From Anaerolineae bacterium (GTDB taxonomy: Bacteria; Chloroflexota; Anaerolineae; B4-G1; SLSP01), in assembly GCA_025454475.1 (NCBI GenBank), contig JALOOJ010000018.1:1-32933 (forward strand): DNA of 32,933 nt, in the 5' to 3' direction. A program made the translations under genes and the position numbers. Shown in pieces: positions 1-7,850 of this stretch (position 1 is its first letter; every line of letters begins with the position of its first letter). The notes under the pieces were generated by a model. The model was not told the origin of the DNA. It saw nothing but the letters and a program-made list of their open reading frames with translations, and made no database searches.

Positions 1-12
1 CAGACGTCTGGA

Positions 13-708
13 TCAGGGAACTAAGTAACCCTCGACAGCGGCCTCATCGTCCATCAGCAGGATGCGTTCGATGCAGATCTCTGAAGGCCATACCTGGGCG
101 ATACGCTCGTCGGCCATGCGCTGGGCTATTGCGCGCAGCCCGATGCTCCAGCCGTTGACCTTCAGGCTTTCGATAGTCACCGAGGGCAGGCAGTTGGCGG
201 CCGATGCCCCTATAGTGGTGATAGCTCTGAGGCTGCCGCGTACGATCGCGGGTAGATCCACGCCTGCCCGCTCAATCAGGGAGGCGTCTGCCGTTGCGTC
301 GGCCTCGGCCTTGTTGGGTGCAAAGTCGACCCACAGTGTGGCACCGTCCCCAACCTGTTGTACCAGTAAGTCATGGGCTATGCTGTTGGCGTCGGCCTCC
401 GATATGGTGACGCGGACGCGCACGCCAGCCTGGATGCCATCAAGCTGGTCCAGGTCGCTGAGTGTGCTGATGCGGTACTCGGGCAGATCCGGATCGGGCA
501 CAGGCGCAGGTTCCGAAGCTTCATCGACTATGCCCAGACGGACCAGAAGCGGGCCGATGACGGGCCACTCGGGGAGCGGGGGAAGTGCGGCAGCCGGCGC
601 CGATGCAGTCGACGCGCTGCGGCTCAACGCACTCACGGGTGCTGTGCGAGCAGCCAGCAACACGAGAACCACCAGCAGAATCAAGGTTCGTTTCGTTGGT
701 GCAGCCAT
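13..708 (-). CDS. Secreted protein of unknown function
   Basis: I do not recognise a family. The ORF track starts at 804, but I place the start at the ATG at 706-708 because GGAGG lies just upstream (TGGAGGAATACC-ATG) and the protein then begins with a classic signal peptide: MAAPTKR, a Leu/Val-rich core, then an Ala/Ser-rich cleavage region. The product is 231 residues. After the signal comes an Ala/Pro-rich linker, then about 150 residues of mixed alpha/beta sequence with one Cys, containing 'VRVTISEADANSIA' and 'VTIESLKVNGWSIG'. That layout resembles small exported lipid- or ligand-binding folds of the YpmS/LmeA kind, but this is only a guess. It has its own promoter (814-841) and lies 275 nt downstream of rsgA on the same strand. 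The gene is complete, ending 12 nt from the window edge. Confidence 0.75.
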   Translation of the reverse strand: MAAPTKRTLILLVVLVLLAARTAPVSALSRSASTASAPAAALPPLPEWPVIGPLLVRLGIVDEASEPAPVPDPDLPEYRISTLSDLDQLDGIQAGVRVRVTISEADANSIAHDLLVQQVGDGATLWVDFAPNKAEADATADASLIERAGVDLPAIVRGSLRAITTIGASAANCLPSVTIESLKVNGWSIGLRAIAQRMADERIAQVWPSEICIERILLMDDEAAVEGYLVP

Positions 709-813
709 GGTATTCCTCCAGTCGCCGACAGCGCCGGCGGTGCTTGGATCTTCTGGACGTCCGGCCTCGCTTAGCCGCATGCTAGCTGGCAGGAACGTCT
801 CCATCGGCGTCCC

Positions 814-841
814 ATTCTACCGAGCACTGTCCGATCGGCAA
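814..841 (-). promoter_or_regulatory. Sigma-70-type promoter for the secreted protein gene
   Basis: Read on the minus strand: TTGCCG (836-841), 16 nt, TAGAAT (814-819). The predicted transcript starts near 807, giving a leader of about 100 nt before the ATG at 708. The -10 sequence and spacing match other minus-strand promoters in this window. Confidence 0.55.
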
Positions 842-983
842 TATCTGCGCCAGGTGCAGGAGTCTTGCGAGAGGCTCGGGAGCGCTCTGAAAACCGTGCA
901 CCTCGCGCGATAGCGCGTGACCGCCTGCGCTGGATGCCGCAAAGCATGAGATAGCGCGCAAGCCTGGGGTTCACCGAGCTCGT

Positions 984-1982
984 TCAGTCTTCGTCAATCC
1001 CCCACCAGTACATATCTGCAAGCTTGCTATGCTCCTCGCGGAGGCGCACGAAACTCTCATATCGGTGGCGGCTAATCTCGTCACGCTCCAGCGCTGCAAG
1101 CACCTCGCAACCGGGCTCGTGAGTATGGCTGCAGTCGGAGAAGGTACAGCGCGGCACAAACGGAGCGATGTCAGGGAAGTAGGCGTCGATCTCCTCCGGA
1201 TCCAGGTCGAACAGCGCCAGCGCGCGAATACCGGGCGTGTCGGCGACCCAACCCCCGACGGCCAGTGGCACCAGTTCGGCGACAGTGGTTGTATGACGTC
1301 CCTTTCCGGTGGTGCTGCTGACCTCTCGCACGCGATGGCCCAGGCCGGGCTCCAGCGCGTTGAGGAGACTGGATTTACCGACGCCTGATGGCCCGATGAG
1401 GGCGGATGTCTTGTGGGCCAGGTGATCACGGAGCACGTCGATGCCGCTGCGCGATTGGGCGCTCGCATAGGCCACGGTGTAGCCGATGGTCTCGTAGATG
1501 CCGAAAAGCTGCTTCGCCCGATCAAGGCCGATGAGGTCAGTCTTGTTGGCGCAGATGATGGCGGGGATCTCTTGCCGCTCGGCGCCCACAAGGAGTCGGT
1601 CTAGCATCTTCAGCCGGGGTTCGGGATCGGCGCAGGCCAACACAAAAACAACCTGGTCTGGGTTGGCGATGATTACCTGTTCCTGCTCACGCAGGTAGCC
1701 CTGACGATCCCATCGCCGGGTGCCACGGCCTGAGGGCAGGGGTTTGAGCCGCGACAGCGTGCGCACGCGCTCGTGGACGTCCTCGATCACAAAGCTGCCG
1801 TCGTCGAGCGCCTGCCAAGTCACACGATCGCCGACGGCGATCAGTGTGGCCTCGTTGCGTTCCTTCTTCAGCCGCCCTCGAACACGTGCAACTATCTCCT
1901 GTCCATCGTCGCTGAGGACAGAATAGAACCCACTCAGAGACCTGATGACGAGTCCAACCTGTGGGGGCTCGGACTCACCCAT
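984..1982 (-). CDS. rsgA: Ribosome small-subunit-dependent GTPase RsgA
   Basis: This 332-residue protein is RsgA (YjeQ), a circularly permuted GTPase that checks late maturation of the 30S subunit in the cytoplasm. An N-terminal OB-fold covers about residues 1-75. The permuted GTPase domain follows, with the G4 motif NKTDL near residue 145 before the P-loop GPSGVGKSS near residue 195 and the G3 motif DTPG near residue 245. This order is diagnostic of the family. The C-terminal zinc site is visible as 'CTFSDCSHTHEPGC'. Length is typical or slightly longer than usual. The start is ATG at 1982. No strong Shine-Dalgarno is visible, but a good promoter lies upstream at 2035-2062. It is divergent from the M23/Roco unit. 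Confidence 0.96.
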   Translation of the reverse strand: MGESEPPQVGLVIRSLSGFYSVLSDDGQEIVARVRGRLKKERNEATLIAVGDRVTWQALDDGSFVIEDVHERVRTLSRLKPLPSGRGTRRWDRQGYLREQEQVIIANPDQVVFVLACADPEPRLKMLDRLLVGAERQEIPAIICANKTDLIGLDRAKQLFGIYETIGYTVAYASAQSRSGIDVLRDHLAHKTSALIGPSGVGKSSLLNALEPGLGHRVREVSSTTGKGRHTTTVAELVPLAVGGWVADTPGIRALALFDLDPEEIDAYFPDIAPFVPRCTFSDCSHTHEPGCEVLAALERDEISRHRYESFVRLREEHSKLADMYWWGIDED

Positions 1983-2034
1983 ACACCCACGCTATAGCGT
2001 CCACAGACAGTACCTCCGCTTGGCCAAGTCTCTC

Positions 2035-2062
2035 ATTCTACCCTCAGCGGAGCTGGTGACAA
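2035..2062 (-). promoter_or_regulatory. Sigma-70-type promoter for rsgA
   Basis: Minus strand: TTGTCA (2057-2062), 16 nt, TAGAAT (2035-2040). The predicted start is near 2028, leaving a leader of about 45 nt before the rsgA ATG. The leader contains the perfect palindrome CGCTATAGCG at 1989-1998. Confidence 0.55.
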
Positions 2063-2105
2063 CCTGCCGTTGTGTCGCAACGATCACACCAGGTAAGCTT
2101 TTTTG

Positions 2106-2134
2106 TTGACTTTGGCGCAAACGTCATTTATACT
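2106..2134 (+). promoter_or_regulatory. Strong sigma-70-type promoter for the M23/Roco unit
   Basis: TTGACT (2106-2111), 17 nt, TATACT (2129-2134). The surroundings are AT-rich compared with flanking coding DNA. The predicted start is near 2141, leaving a leader of about 80 nt before the ATG at 2223. The leader contains several TAAC-bearing repeats (GTTAACGC, GTAACC, TGTAACGC) that could be operator half-sites, though nothing proves it. It is divergent from the rsgA promoter, and the two -35 boxes are about 44 nt apart. Confidence 0.65.
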
Positions 2135-2222
2135 ACAGCATGTATGCGTGTTAACGCAATCGTAACCAAACTGTAACGCGCTGGTGCGTCTGTGCGTCAG
2201 CGCGGGGACGGGGAGGCGGCTG

Positions 2223-4886
2223 ATGGCTGCGTGGATGAGATGGCCAACGCGATCGGGAAGGGTCACCCAGAGATTCGGGGCCAATCCTGTCGTCTATGCC
2301 AAGTTTGGCCTGCCCGGACACGAAGGGCTTGACCTCGAGGCGCCTCAGGGAGAGGCGATCTACGCGGTTTGCGATGGTTTGGTGACCGATATCCGTCTGG
2401 ACGGCTTTGCGGATCCACTGACCAGACCGTATGGAAACCAGGTCCGGATACAGCATGCGAACGGCTATGAGTCGTTGTATGCTCACCTCAGCCAGACGGT
2501 AGTGGTGCGGGGCCAAGTGGTCAAGGCTAAGCAGCTTATCGGCTTTTCAGGCAGCACCGGGTACACTGCCGAACCGCATCTCCACTTGGGCGTCAGAAAG
2601 CGTGGGGCCACTGTCAGCGGTGATACGCCTTATCCCTACGATCTCGTGGATCCTGAGCCTCTACTACTTCCTCCGGGCCGCCCTGAGGAAGTTGGTGTGG
2701 TGATCCCCGAGCCTTCGTTGGAGGTCGAGGTCATTGAGACCACACCCGGCTCGGTGGCAGTCCTGGCTGAGCCGAAGAGCGAGTCCGTGACCCTGGCAAG
2801 CGTGGACGCGGGCACGCTGCTTGCTGCGCTGGAGGCCGCGGAGGTCGTTAGGGCAAAGGTTGGTCGCGCCGATCAGTGGCTGTGGGTTAGGACCGGCGCA
2901 GGCGCCGTGGGATGGGTAGCCGGCGCCTACCTGAGGCTGGTTGGCTCGACGGAGGCAGACGAGGGCGACCTTGAGATGGTCCTCTTTGTGGTAGTAGACA
3001 GCGCTGGGGACAACCTGCGCCTGCGCTTCGGACCGGGAATGGATTTCGACGAAGTGGCAAAGGTTCCCGATGGGACGCTACTTAAGGCCCTCGACGACGC
3101 GCATACCGTTCGGACCACGATCGGAAAAGCCGGCGAATGGCTTCATGTCCAGGCGCCGGAGGGCCAGGTCGGGTACTGCGCGGCGTGGTTCCTGGCCTTG
3201 GAGCCGTTCGGCGAGAAGCCCGCTATCGCTCAGCCGCCGGTCGGGACGCCGACGTCCTACGTGATTGTCGAAAGCCCCGGAGCGGGGCTGCGTTTGCGAG
3301 ACGGGCCCGGGACTGAGTATGCGCGGACGTGGTGGATGCCGCATCGAACCGTGTTGGAGTCGCTGGAGGATCCGGTTGCCACAGGCGCGAAGGTGGGCCA
3401 GCGCGGCGCGTGGGTACGGGTGCGCACCCCCTCGCGGCGAGAAGGGTACGTTGCGGCTTGGTACCTGCGCTATCCTGCGCAGGCCGACGAGCGCCCGCGA
3501 GTCGCCCAAGCGGGGGTTCGAACCGGAGAGTCACCCCATATCTTCGGAATCCATGCGCTTGCTGCATCCGATGACCAGATCGTGCGCGACCGGATGCGTG
3601 GTCTCTATCACGAGAGCGGCAAAGCCGGGTGGGTGCTTTTCACTGAGATCTGCGGTCGCCACGCGCGTTCTATTTCCATGAACCCTGAGATACGGCGGCG
3701 CCTGTGGAACTGGGCGGATGCAGGCTACGGCGTGATCATCCGCCTAAACCATGGGTACGAGCCAGGGGGGACGATACCGGAATCGCGACTCTACGATGAC
3801 TTCGCGGCAGCCGCGGCGCGTTGGGTGGAGCTCTATCTCCGAGACAGCAACCGTTCTGCCTCCACCTACACCTGGGCGGTCCAGATCGGGAACGAACAGA
3901 ACAACCCCCGAGAGCATCCTGGCGGCTTTGAGCATCCGACCGAGCATATCACGGCACATCGCTACGCCGATGCGTTCAACCGGACGTATGCCCGGATCAA
4001 GGCTGTACTGCCGAATGCCATTGTCTGTCCGGGGGGCATCGATCCATTTAACTACATGCCGATGCAGAAGCTGGGCAATGTGCGCTGGCGCCCACTGGAT
4101 TACTTCACCGAGATGATGTCGGGCATCGATGCATTGGATGGTGTTGTGCTACACACCTACACTCACGGCCCCGATCCGGCTTACATCACACATCTGAAGC
4201 GGTTTGGCGATGGCAGCGGCCCGCTCGGCGATCACTACTACGACTTTCAGTCGTATCGCACCTTCATGGAGCGTATTCCGGCGAAATGGCGCGACGTCCC
4301 CGTCTACATTACTGAGATGAATCACATTCATCGACCCGCGGGTGAGCACGACCAGGGGTGGGTGGACAAAAACGTGGGGTGGCTGCGTGCCGCCTATGAG
4401 GAGATCGACCGCTGGAACCGCCAGCCCTACGCCCAGCAGATACGCTGCGCGCTCATCTACCGCTGGATGGGTGATGCATGGGCGATCGTCAACAAGCCGG
4501 AGGTCCTCACCGAGTTCAAGCAGGCACTAACCAGCGATTACCGCTGGAGAGGAGCTCCTCAGCGCGAGGCGCATAGCTTTGCTATCACATCGCTGGCGGA
4601 TGGCGGTGCGCGTCCCAGTGAACTCGAGGAGCGCTTCCTGGTGAGCCCTGACGACCTGATGCAGGTCAAAGGGGTCGGCGAGATTGGTGCGGCTGCGCTC
4701 AACGCGGCAGGCATCTACCTGTTTGAGCAACTCGCACGCTTGACATCGGAGCAGCTTGCGGACATCATAGGCGAGACAGGGATCCGTGCGCACTTCCTGA
4801 CGACCTGGCCCCAGCAGGCGCGCTTGGCAGCAGCAGCGGACTGGCCGGCATTACAACACTTCCGTGAGCAGTTACGGGAACCGTGA
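2223..4886 (+). CDS. Multidomain M23 peptidase / SH3 / glycoside hydrolase-like / HhH protein, no signal peptide
   Basis: The protein has 887 residues starting at ATG 2223. I prefer this to the track start at 2184 because GGGAGG (2211-2216) sits 6 nt upstream. Domains in order: an M23 (LytM-type) zinc endopeptidase at about 5-130 with intact ligands (H33-EGL-D37 and H119-L-H121); three SH3b-type repeats at about 170-400; a TIM-barrel glycoside-hydrolase-like region at about 435-765 with candidate acid/base E558 in 'IGNEQNN' and nucleophile E698 in 'VYITEMNH', as in clan GH-A; and a C-terminal helix-hairpin-helix segment at about 800-870 ('LMQVKGVGEIGAAAL'). The first two hydrolase types suggest peptidoglycan or polysaccharide cleavage. 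No signal peptide or membrane segment is visible: the M23 fold starts almost at residue 1. The stop is 3 nt from the next gene, so the two are very likely cotranslated. The exact substrate is unknown. Confidence 0.85.
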   Translation: MAAWMRWPTRSGRVTQRFGANPVVYAKFGLPGHEGLDLEAPQGEAIYAVCDGLVTDIRLDGFADPLTRPYGNQVRIQHANGYESLYAHLSQTVVVRGQVVKAKQLIGFSGSTGYTAEPHLHLGVRKRGATVSGDTPYPYDLVDPEPLLLPPGRPEEVGVVIPEPSLEVEVIETTPGSVAVLAEPKSESVTLASVDAGTLLAALEAAEVVRAKVGRADQWLWVRTGAGAVGWVAGAYLRLVGSTEADEGDLEMVLFVVVDSAGDNLRLRFGPGMDFDEVAKVPDGTLLKALDDAHTVRTTIGKAGEWLHVQAPEGQVGYCAAWFLALEPFGEKPAIAQPPVGTPTSYVIVESPGAGLRLRDGPGTEYARTWWMPHRTVLESLEDPVATGAKVGQRGAWVRVRTPSRREGYVAAWYLRYPAQADERPRVAQAGVRTGESPHIFGIHALAASDDQIVRDRMRGLYHESGKAGWVLFTEICGRHARSISMNPEIRRRLWNWADAGYGVIIRLNHGYEPGGTIPESRLYDDFAAAAARWVELYLRDSNRSASTYTWAVQIGNEQNNPREHPGGFEHPTEHITAHRYADAFNRTYARIKAVLPNAIVCPGGIDPFNYMPMQKLGNVRWRPLDYFTEMMSGIDALDGVVLHTYTHGPDPAYITHLKRFGDGSGPLGDHYYDFQSYRTFMERIPAKWRDVPVYITEMNHIHRPAGEHDQGWVDKNVGWLRAAYEEIDRWNRQPYAQQIRCALIYRWMGDAWAIVNKPEVLTEFKQALTSDYRWRGAPQREAHSFAITSLADGGARPSELEERFLVSPDDLMQVKGVGEIGAAALNAAGIYLFEQLARLTSEQLADIIGETGIRAHFLTTWPQQARLAAAADWPALQHFREQLREP

Positions 4887-4889
4887 GGA

Positions 4890-7451
4890 ATGTCAGTGAC
4901 TGACGAGCAACTGTTGCAGCGAATCAATGAAGCGGCGGCGACGGGATCTGAGGTACTGGATCTTAGCTACTGTGAGCTTGCCGCTCTTCCGCCTGAGATC
5001 GCTAAGCTCGATCATCTGCTCGCGCTCGACCTGTGCGGGAATGATCTCGTGGCGCTGCCGCCGCAGATCGGCAGGCTGCGAAACCTCGCTCAACTGGACC
5101 TGCGTCACAACCAACTGGTCGGCCTGCCGCCCGAGATCGGCCTGGTCACCGGCCTCACCTCGCTGGACTTGCTGGGCAACGAGTTGGCTTCGTTGCCGCC
5201 GGAGATGGAGATGCTGACCGGCTTGGCGAGTTTGGATCTCCGCCAGAATCGCATCCGAATCTTCCCGCAGGTGATACTCCGCTTGCTCGCTCTGGAAGAC
5301 CTGCAGCTCTGGGGCAATCCCCTGGTCGCCCTTCCGCTGGAAATCGCCAGACTGGCGCGCCTGAGCTACCTGAACCTGGGTCGCAATGAGATGTCAGAGA
5401 TCCCGCCTGGTGTTTGGCGGTTGGGTAGCCTGGAACGGCTCGTCATTGATCACACCCAGATCCGCGCTATCCCACCGGAAATCAGGAACCTACGGAATCT
5501 TGAGTATGTCGAGTTGCATAACAATCGGCTCAGCGCAGTGCCGCCCGAAGTAGGCGAGCTGGATCGGCTGATGGCATTGCTGCTACACAACAACGCGATT
5601 ACCCATCTGCCCGCCGAGATCGGTGCTCTGCGCAGGCTGCGGCAGTTGGACCTGCATCACAACCAGCTTATCTCACTGCCCATCGAGATCGGCAAGCTTG
5701 AGGGCCTGCATCGGCTTGATCTCACGCAGAATCCGCTTGCGGTGCCCCCGGAGATTCTCGCAAAGACCGAGGCGCCGACGGCGATCATCACTTACTACCT
5801 CCAGCACTTGGGCGGACGGCTGCGCCCGCTCAACGAAGCCAAGATGGTGCTCGTGGGTCAGGGCAGCGTGGGAAAGACCTCCCTGGTCAAGCGTCTGACA
5901 GCCAACACCTACGATCCCTGGGAGCCCAAGACCGAGGGAATCGCTATTCGGCCCTGGCAGGTGCAGGTCAACGACACCGCCATCCAGCTCAATGTCTGGG
6001 ACTTCGGTGGTCAGGAGATCATGCACGCCACGCATCAGTTCTTCCTCACCAAGCGAACGCTCTATCTTCTTGTGCTTGATGGGCGTCTGAGCGAAGAAGA
6101 GAACCGTCTTGAGTATTGGCTCAAGATCATACAGAGCTTTGGCGGAGACTCTCCGGTCGTGATCGTGGCGAACAAGACTGATCTCCACGCCATTGACCTC
6201 GACGTGCGTGGCCTCCAGGTAAAATACCCGCAGATCCGGGCGATCGTTGGTACCTCGTGCGCCACAGGGCTGGGCATCGACAGACTGAAGGCGCGCATCA
6301 TACGCGAGATCACGCGAATGCCCCACTTGCACGATGCGCTCCTGGAATCGTGGTTTGAGGTCAAGCGCGAGATCGAGGCGCTCGACAAGGACTACATCCC
6401 GTACGAGTACTACCTGGAGCGATGCCAGGCTCACGGGATCACGGATGAGCGCAGCCAGCGCACGTTGATCGGCTTCCTGCACGACCTGGGCATTGTCCTC
6501 AACTTCCAGGATGACCCTCGGCTGGAGGATACGAATATCCTGAATCCCCAGTGGGTCACAAACGGCGTCTACCGTATACTGAATGATGAGGGCCTCCGAC
6601 GCAAGAATGGCTGTCTTGCCCGGGCAGATCTCTCGCACATCCTGGATCGGCGCGCGTATCCGCGCCACAGGCACCAGTTTGTTCTGGACATGATGCGCAA
6701 GTTTGAGCTATGCTTCCCGTTTGATGAGGATCGAGGAGATCGGTTCCTGGTGCCTGACCTGCTGAGCAAAGAGGCGCCGGATACCGGGGTCTGGGCCGAT
6801 GCTCTAGCTTTCCAGTACCATTACAACGTGCTTCCTGGGAGCGTGATTTCCAGGTTCATCGTGCGGGCGCACCCCTACCTCGATCAGGACCTCTACTGGC
6901 GCAGTGGCGTTGTGATAACGGACCAGGGCAACTCGGCGCTGGTGCAGGCCGACCGCGAGGAGAAGCGGGTCAGCATCTGGGTGCGCGGCCCCGAGCGTAC
7001 GCGTCGCGCCCTCCTGAGCATCATCCGCTCGCACTTCGATGTCATCCACAGCACGATATCCGGTATACACGTTGCGGAGAAGGTGCCCCTATGGGAGCAT
7101 CCCGAGATCGTGGTCGACTATCAGTACTTGCTGGACCTGGAGGCCATGGGCGAGAAGAGCTTCGTGCCGCCCGGCTTGCGGGAGCGGGTGGATGTGCGCG
7201 CGCTACTCGACGGTGTGGACCTCACCCAGCCTCAGCGCGAAGCTGTCCGATTGCGGCAGGCGCTGGTTGAGCGCTTTGACATCGATGAGCTACGCACGTT
7301 GTGCTATGATCTTGGTGTGGATTTCGAGGCCCTCGACGGACTCGGGAAGGCCGGAAAGTCACGAGAGCTTGTGGCCTTCCTTGAACGGCGTGAGCGGCTT
7401 GACGAGCTAGCCCGGGTTGGACGGCTACACCGCCCTGATGCGCCCTGGTGA
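4890..7451 (+). CDS. Roco GTPase: LRR-Roc-COR with C-terminal effector-associated (EAD7-like) domain
   Basis: The protein has 853 residues. Twelve leucine-rich repeats of 23 residues (pattern LxxLDLxxNxLxxLPPEI) fill about residues 20-300. The Roc GTPase at about 316-480 has P-loop 'GQGSVGKTS', switch II 'WDFGGQE' and G4 'NKTD'. The COR domain spans about 490-765. The last 70 residues ('LRQALVERFDIDELRTLCYD' and following) match, from memory, the EAD7 type of effector-associated domain, a death-like adaptor known from STAND-type conflict systems. Roco proteins use GTP-dependent dimer cycling, and LRRs usually sense a ligand or partner. The gene is coupled to the M23 protein upstream. The ATG at 4890 touches GAGGA directly. 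The in-frame GTG at 4896 is 7 nt from GAGG and may be the real start. Confidence 0.93.
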   Translation: MSVTDEQLLQRINEAAATGSEVLDLSYCELAALPPEIAKLDHLLALDLCGNDLVALPPQIGRLRNLAQLDLRHNQLVGLPPEIGLVTGLTSLDLLGNELASLPPEMEMLTGLASLDLRQNRIRIFPQVILRLLALEDLQLWGNPLVALPLEIARLARLSYLNLGRNEMSEIPPGVWRLGSLERLVIDHTQIRAIPPEIRNLRNLEYVELHNNRLSAVPPEVGELDRLMALLLHNNAITHLPAEIGALRRLRQLDLHHNQLISLPIEIGKLEGLHRLDLTQNPLAVPPEILAKTEAPTAIITYYLQHLGGRLRPLNEAKMVLVGQGSVGKTSLVKRLTANTYDPWEPKTEGIAIRPWQVQVNDTAIQLNVWDFGGQEIMHATHQFFLTKRTLYLLVLDGRLSEEENRLEYWLKIIQSFGGDSPVVIVANKTDLHAIDLDVRGLQVKYPQIRAIVGTSCATGLGIDRLKARIIREITRMPHLHDALLESWFEVKREIEALDKDYIPYEYYLERCQAHGITDERSQRTLIGFLHDLGIVLNFQDDPRLEDTNILNPQWVTNGVYRILNDEGLRRKNGCLARADLSHILDRRAYPRHRHQFVLDMMRKFELCFPFDEDRGDRFLVPDLLSKEAPDTGVWADALAFQYHYNVLPGSVISRFIVRAHPYLDQDLYWRSGVVITDQGNSALVQADREEKRVSIWVRGPERTRRALLSIIRSHFDVIHSTISGIHVAEKVPLWEHPEIVVDYQYLLDLEAMGEKSFVPPGLRERVDVRALLDGVDLTQPQREAVRLRQALVERFDIDELRTLCYDLGVDFEALDGLGKAGKSRELVAFLERRERLDELARVGRLHRPDAPW

Positions 7452-7470
7452 TTCGCCCACTCGCGCGCGA

Positions 7471-7498
7471 TTGACTTAGGGGGCGCTTACGGTATAAT
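7471..7498 (+). promoter_or_regulatory. Sigma-70 promoter for the rpmH-rnpA-yidD-yidC cluster
   Basis: TTGACT (7471-7476), 16 nt, TATAAT (7493-7498): the best consensus match in the window, fitting a highly expressed ribosomal protein gene. The predicted start is near 7505, giving a leader of about 130 nt. The leader holds no ORF or obvious strong hairpin. No DnaA box is seen, although rpmH often neighbours dnaA/oriC. Confidence 0.75.
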
Positions 7499-7637
7499 GC
7501 GTAGGCGTCTGGGTTGACGTGTAACGCTATACTCCACTGAGCGAATCGCCGCGGGTGACCGCGTGCGTTTTGTGTATGGGGTCTGAGCGGCGGCGTTCAG
7601 TGTTTGAGAGAAGTACAAAGCTAGAAGGAGATTCATC

Positions 7638-7844
7638 ATGGCAACGAAGGGCACCTATCAACCGAAGAAGCGTCGCCGGATGCGAGTCCATGGCTTCCGC
7701 GCGCGTATGGAGACCAAGACGGGGCGCGATGTGCTCAAGCGTCGGCGGCAGAAGGGTCGGCATAAGCTGATTGTCGTGGCGCTGGGCGGCGCCAAGCGCA
7801 TTAACTGGAAGGAATCGGCACAACGGCCGCGTTCAGGCAAGTAG
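7638..7844 (+). CDS. rpmH: 50S ribosomal protein L34 with C-terminal extension
   Basis: L34 is a small basic component of the large ribosomal subunit. Residues 1-45 match the family closely: '[19 protein letters not shown]', then [19 protein letters not shown]. Usual length is about 44-50 residues. Here the frame continues to 68 residues with an extra tail ([23 protein letters not shown]). The start is ATG 7638 with AAGGAG at 7625-7630. The gene opens the conserved cluster rpmH-rnpA-yidD-yidC-khpB, with rnpA beginning only a few bases after its stop. Confidence 0.95.
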   Translation: MATKGTYQPKKRRRMRVHGFRARMETKTGRDVLKRRRQKGRHKLIVVALGGAKRINWKESAQRPRSGK

Positions 7845-7850
7845 GCCCAG

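Noticed and set aside
62-913. 283-residue plus-strand ORF opposite the secreted protein gene
   Set aside because: It is antisense to a gene with a signal peptide, ribosome binding site and promoter. Its translation is Ser/Arg-rich with no recognisable domain.
4950-5750. Regular 69-bp periodicity suggesting a tandem DNA repeat or CRISPR
   Set aside because: The period equals 23 codons, the length of one LRR. DNA identity between units is low, so this is protein repeat structure.
5673-6674. 333-residue minus-strand ORF
   Set aside because: It lies entirely opposite the Roc-COR part of the Roco gene, whose motifs are unmistakable, so it is a shadow frame.
7514-7533. Second promoter (TTGACG and TATACT)
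   Set aside because: The hexamers are only 8 nt apart, too close to work as a pair. The promoter at 7471-7498 explains the gene.
7452-7637. Possible oriC beside rpmH
   Set aside because: No TTATCCACA-like DnaA boxes, no AT-rich unwinding region and no dnaA gene are seen here.
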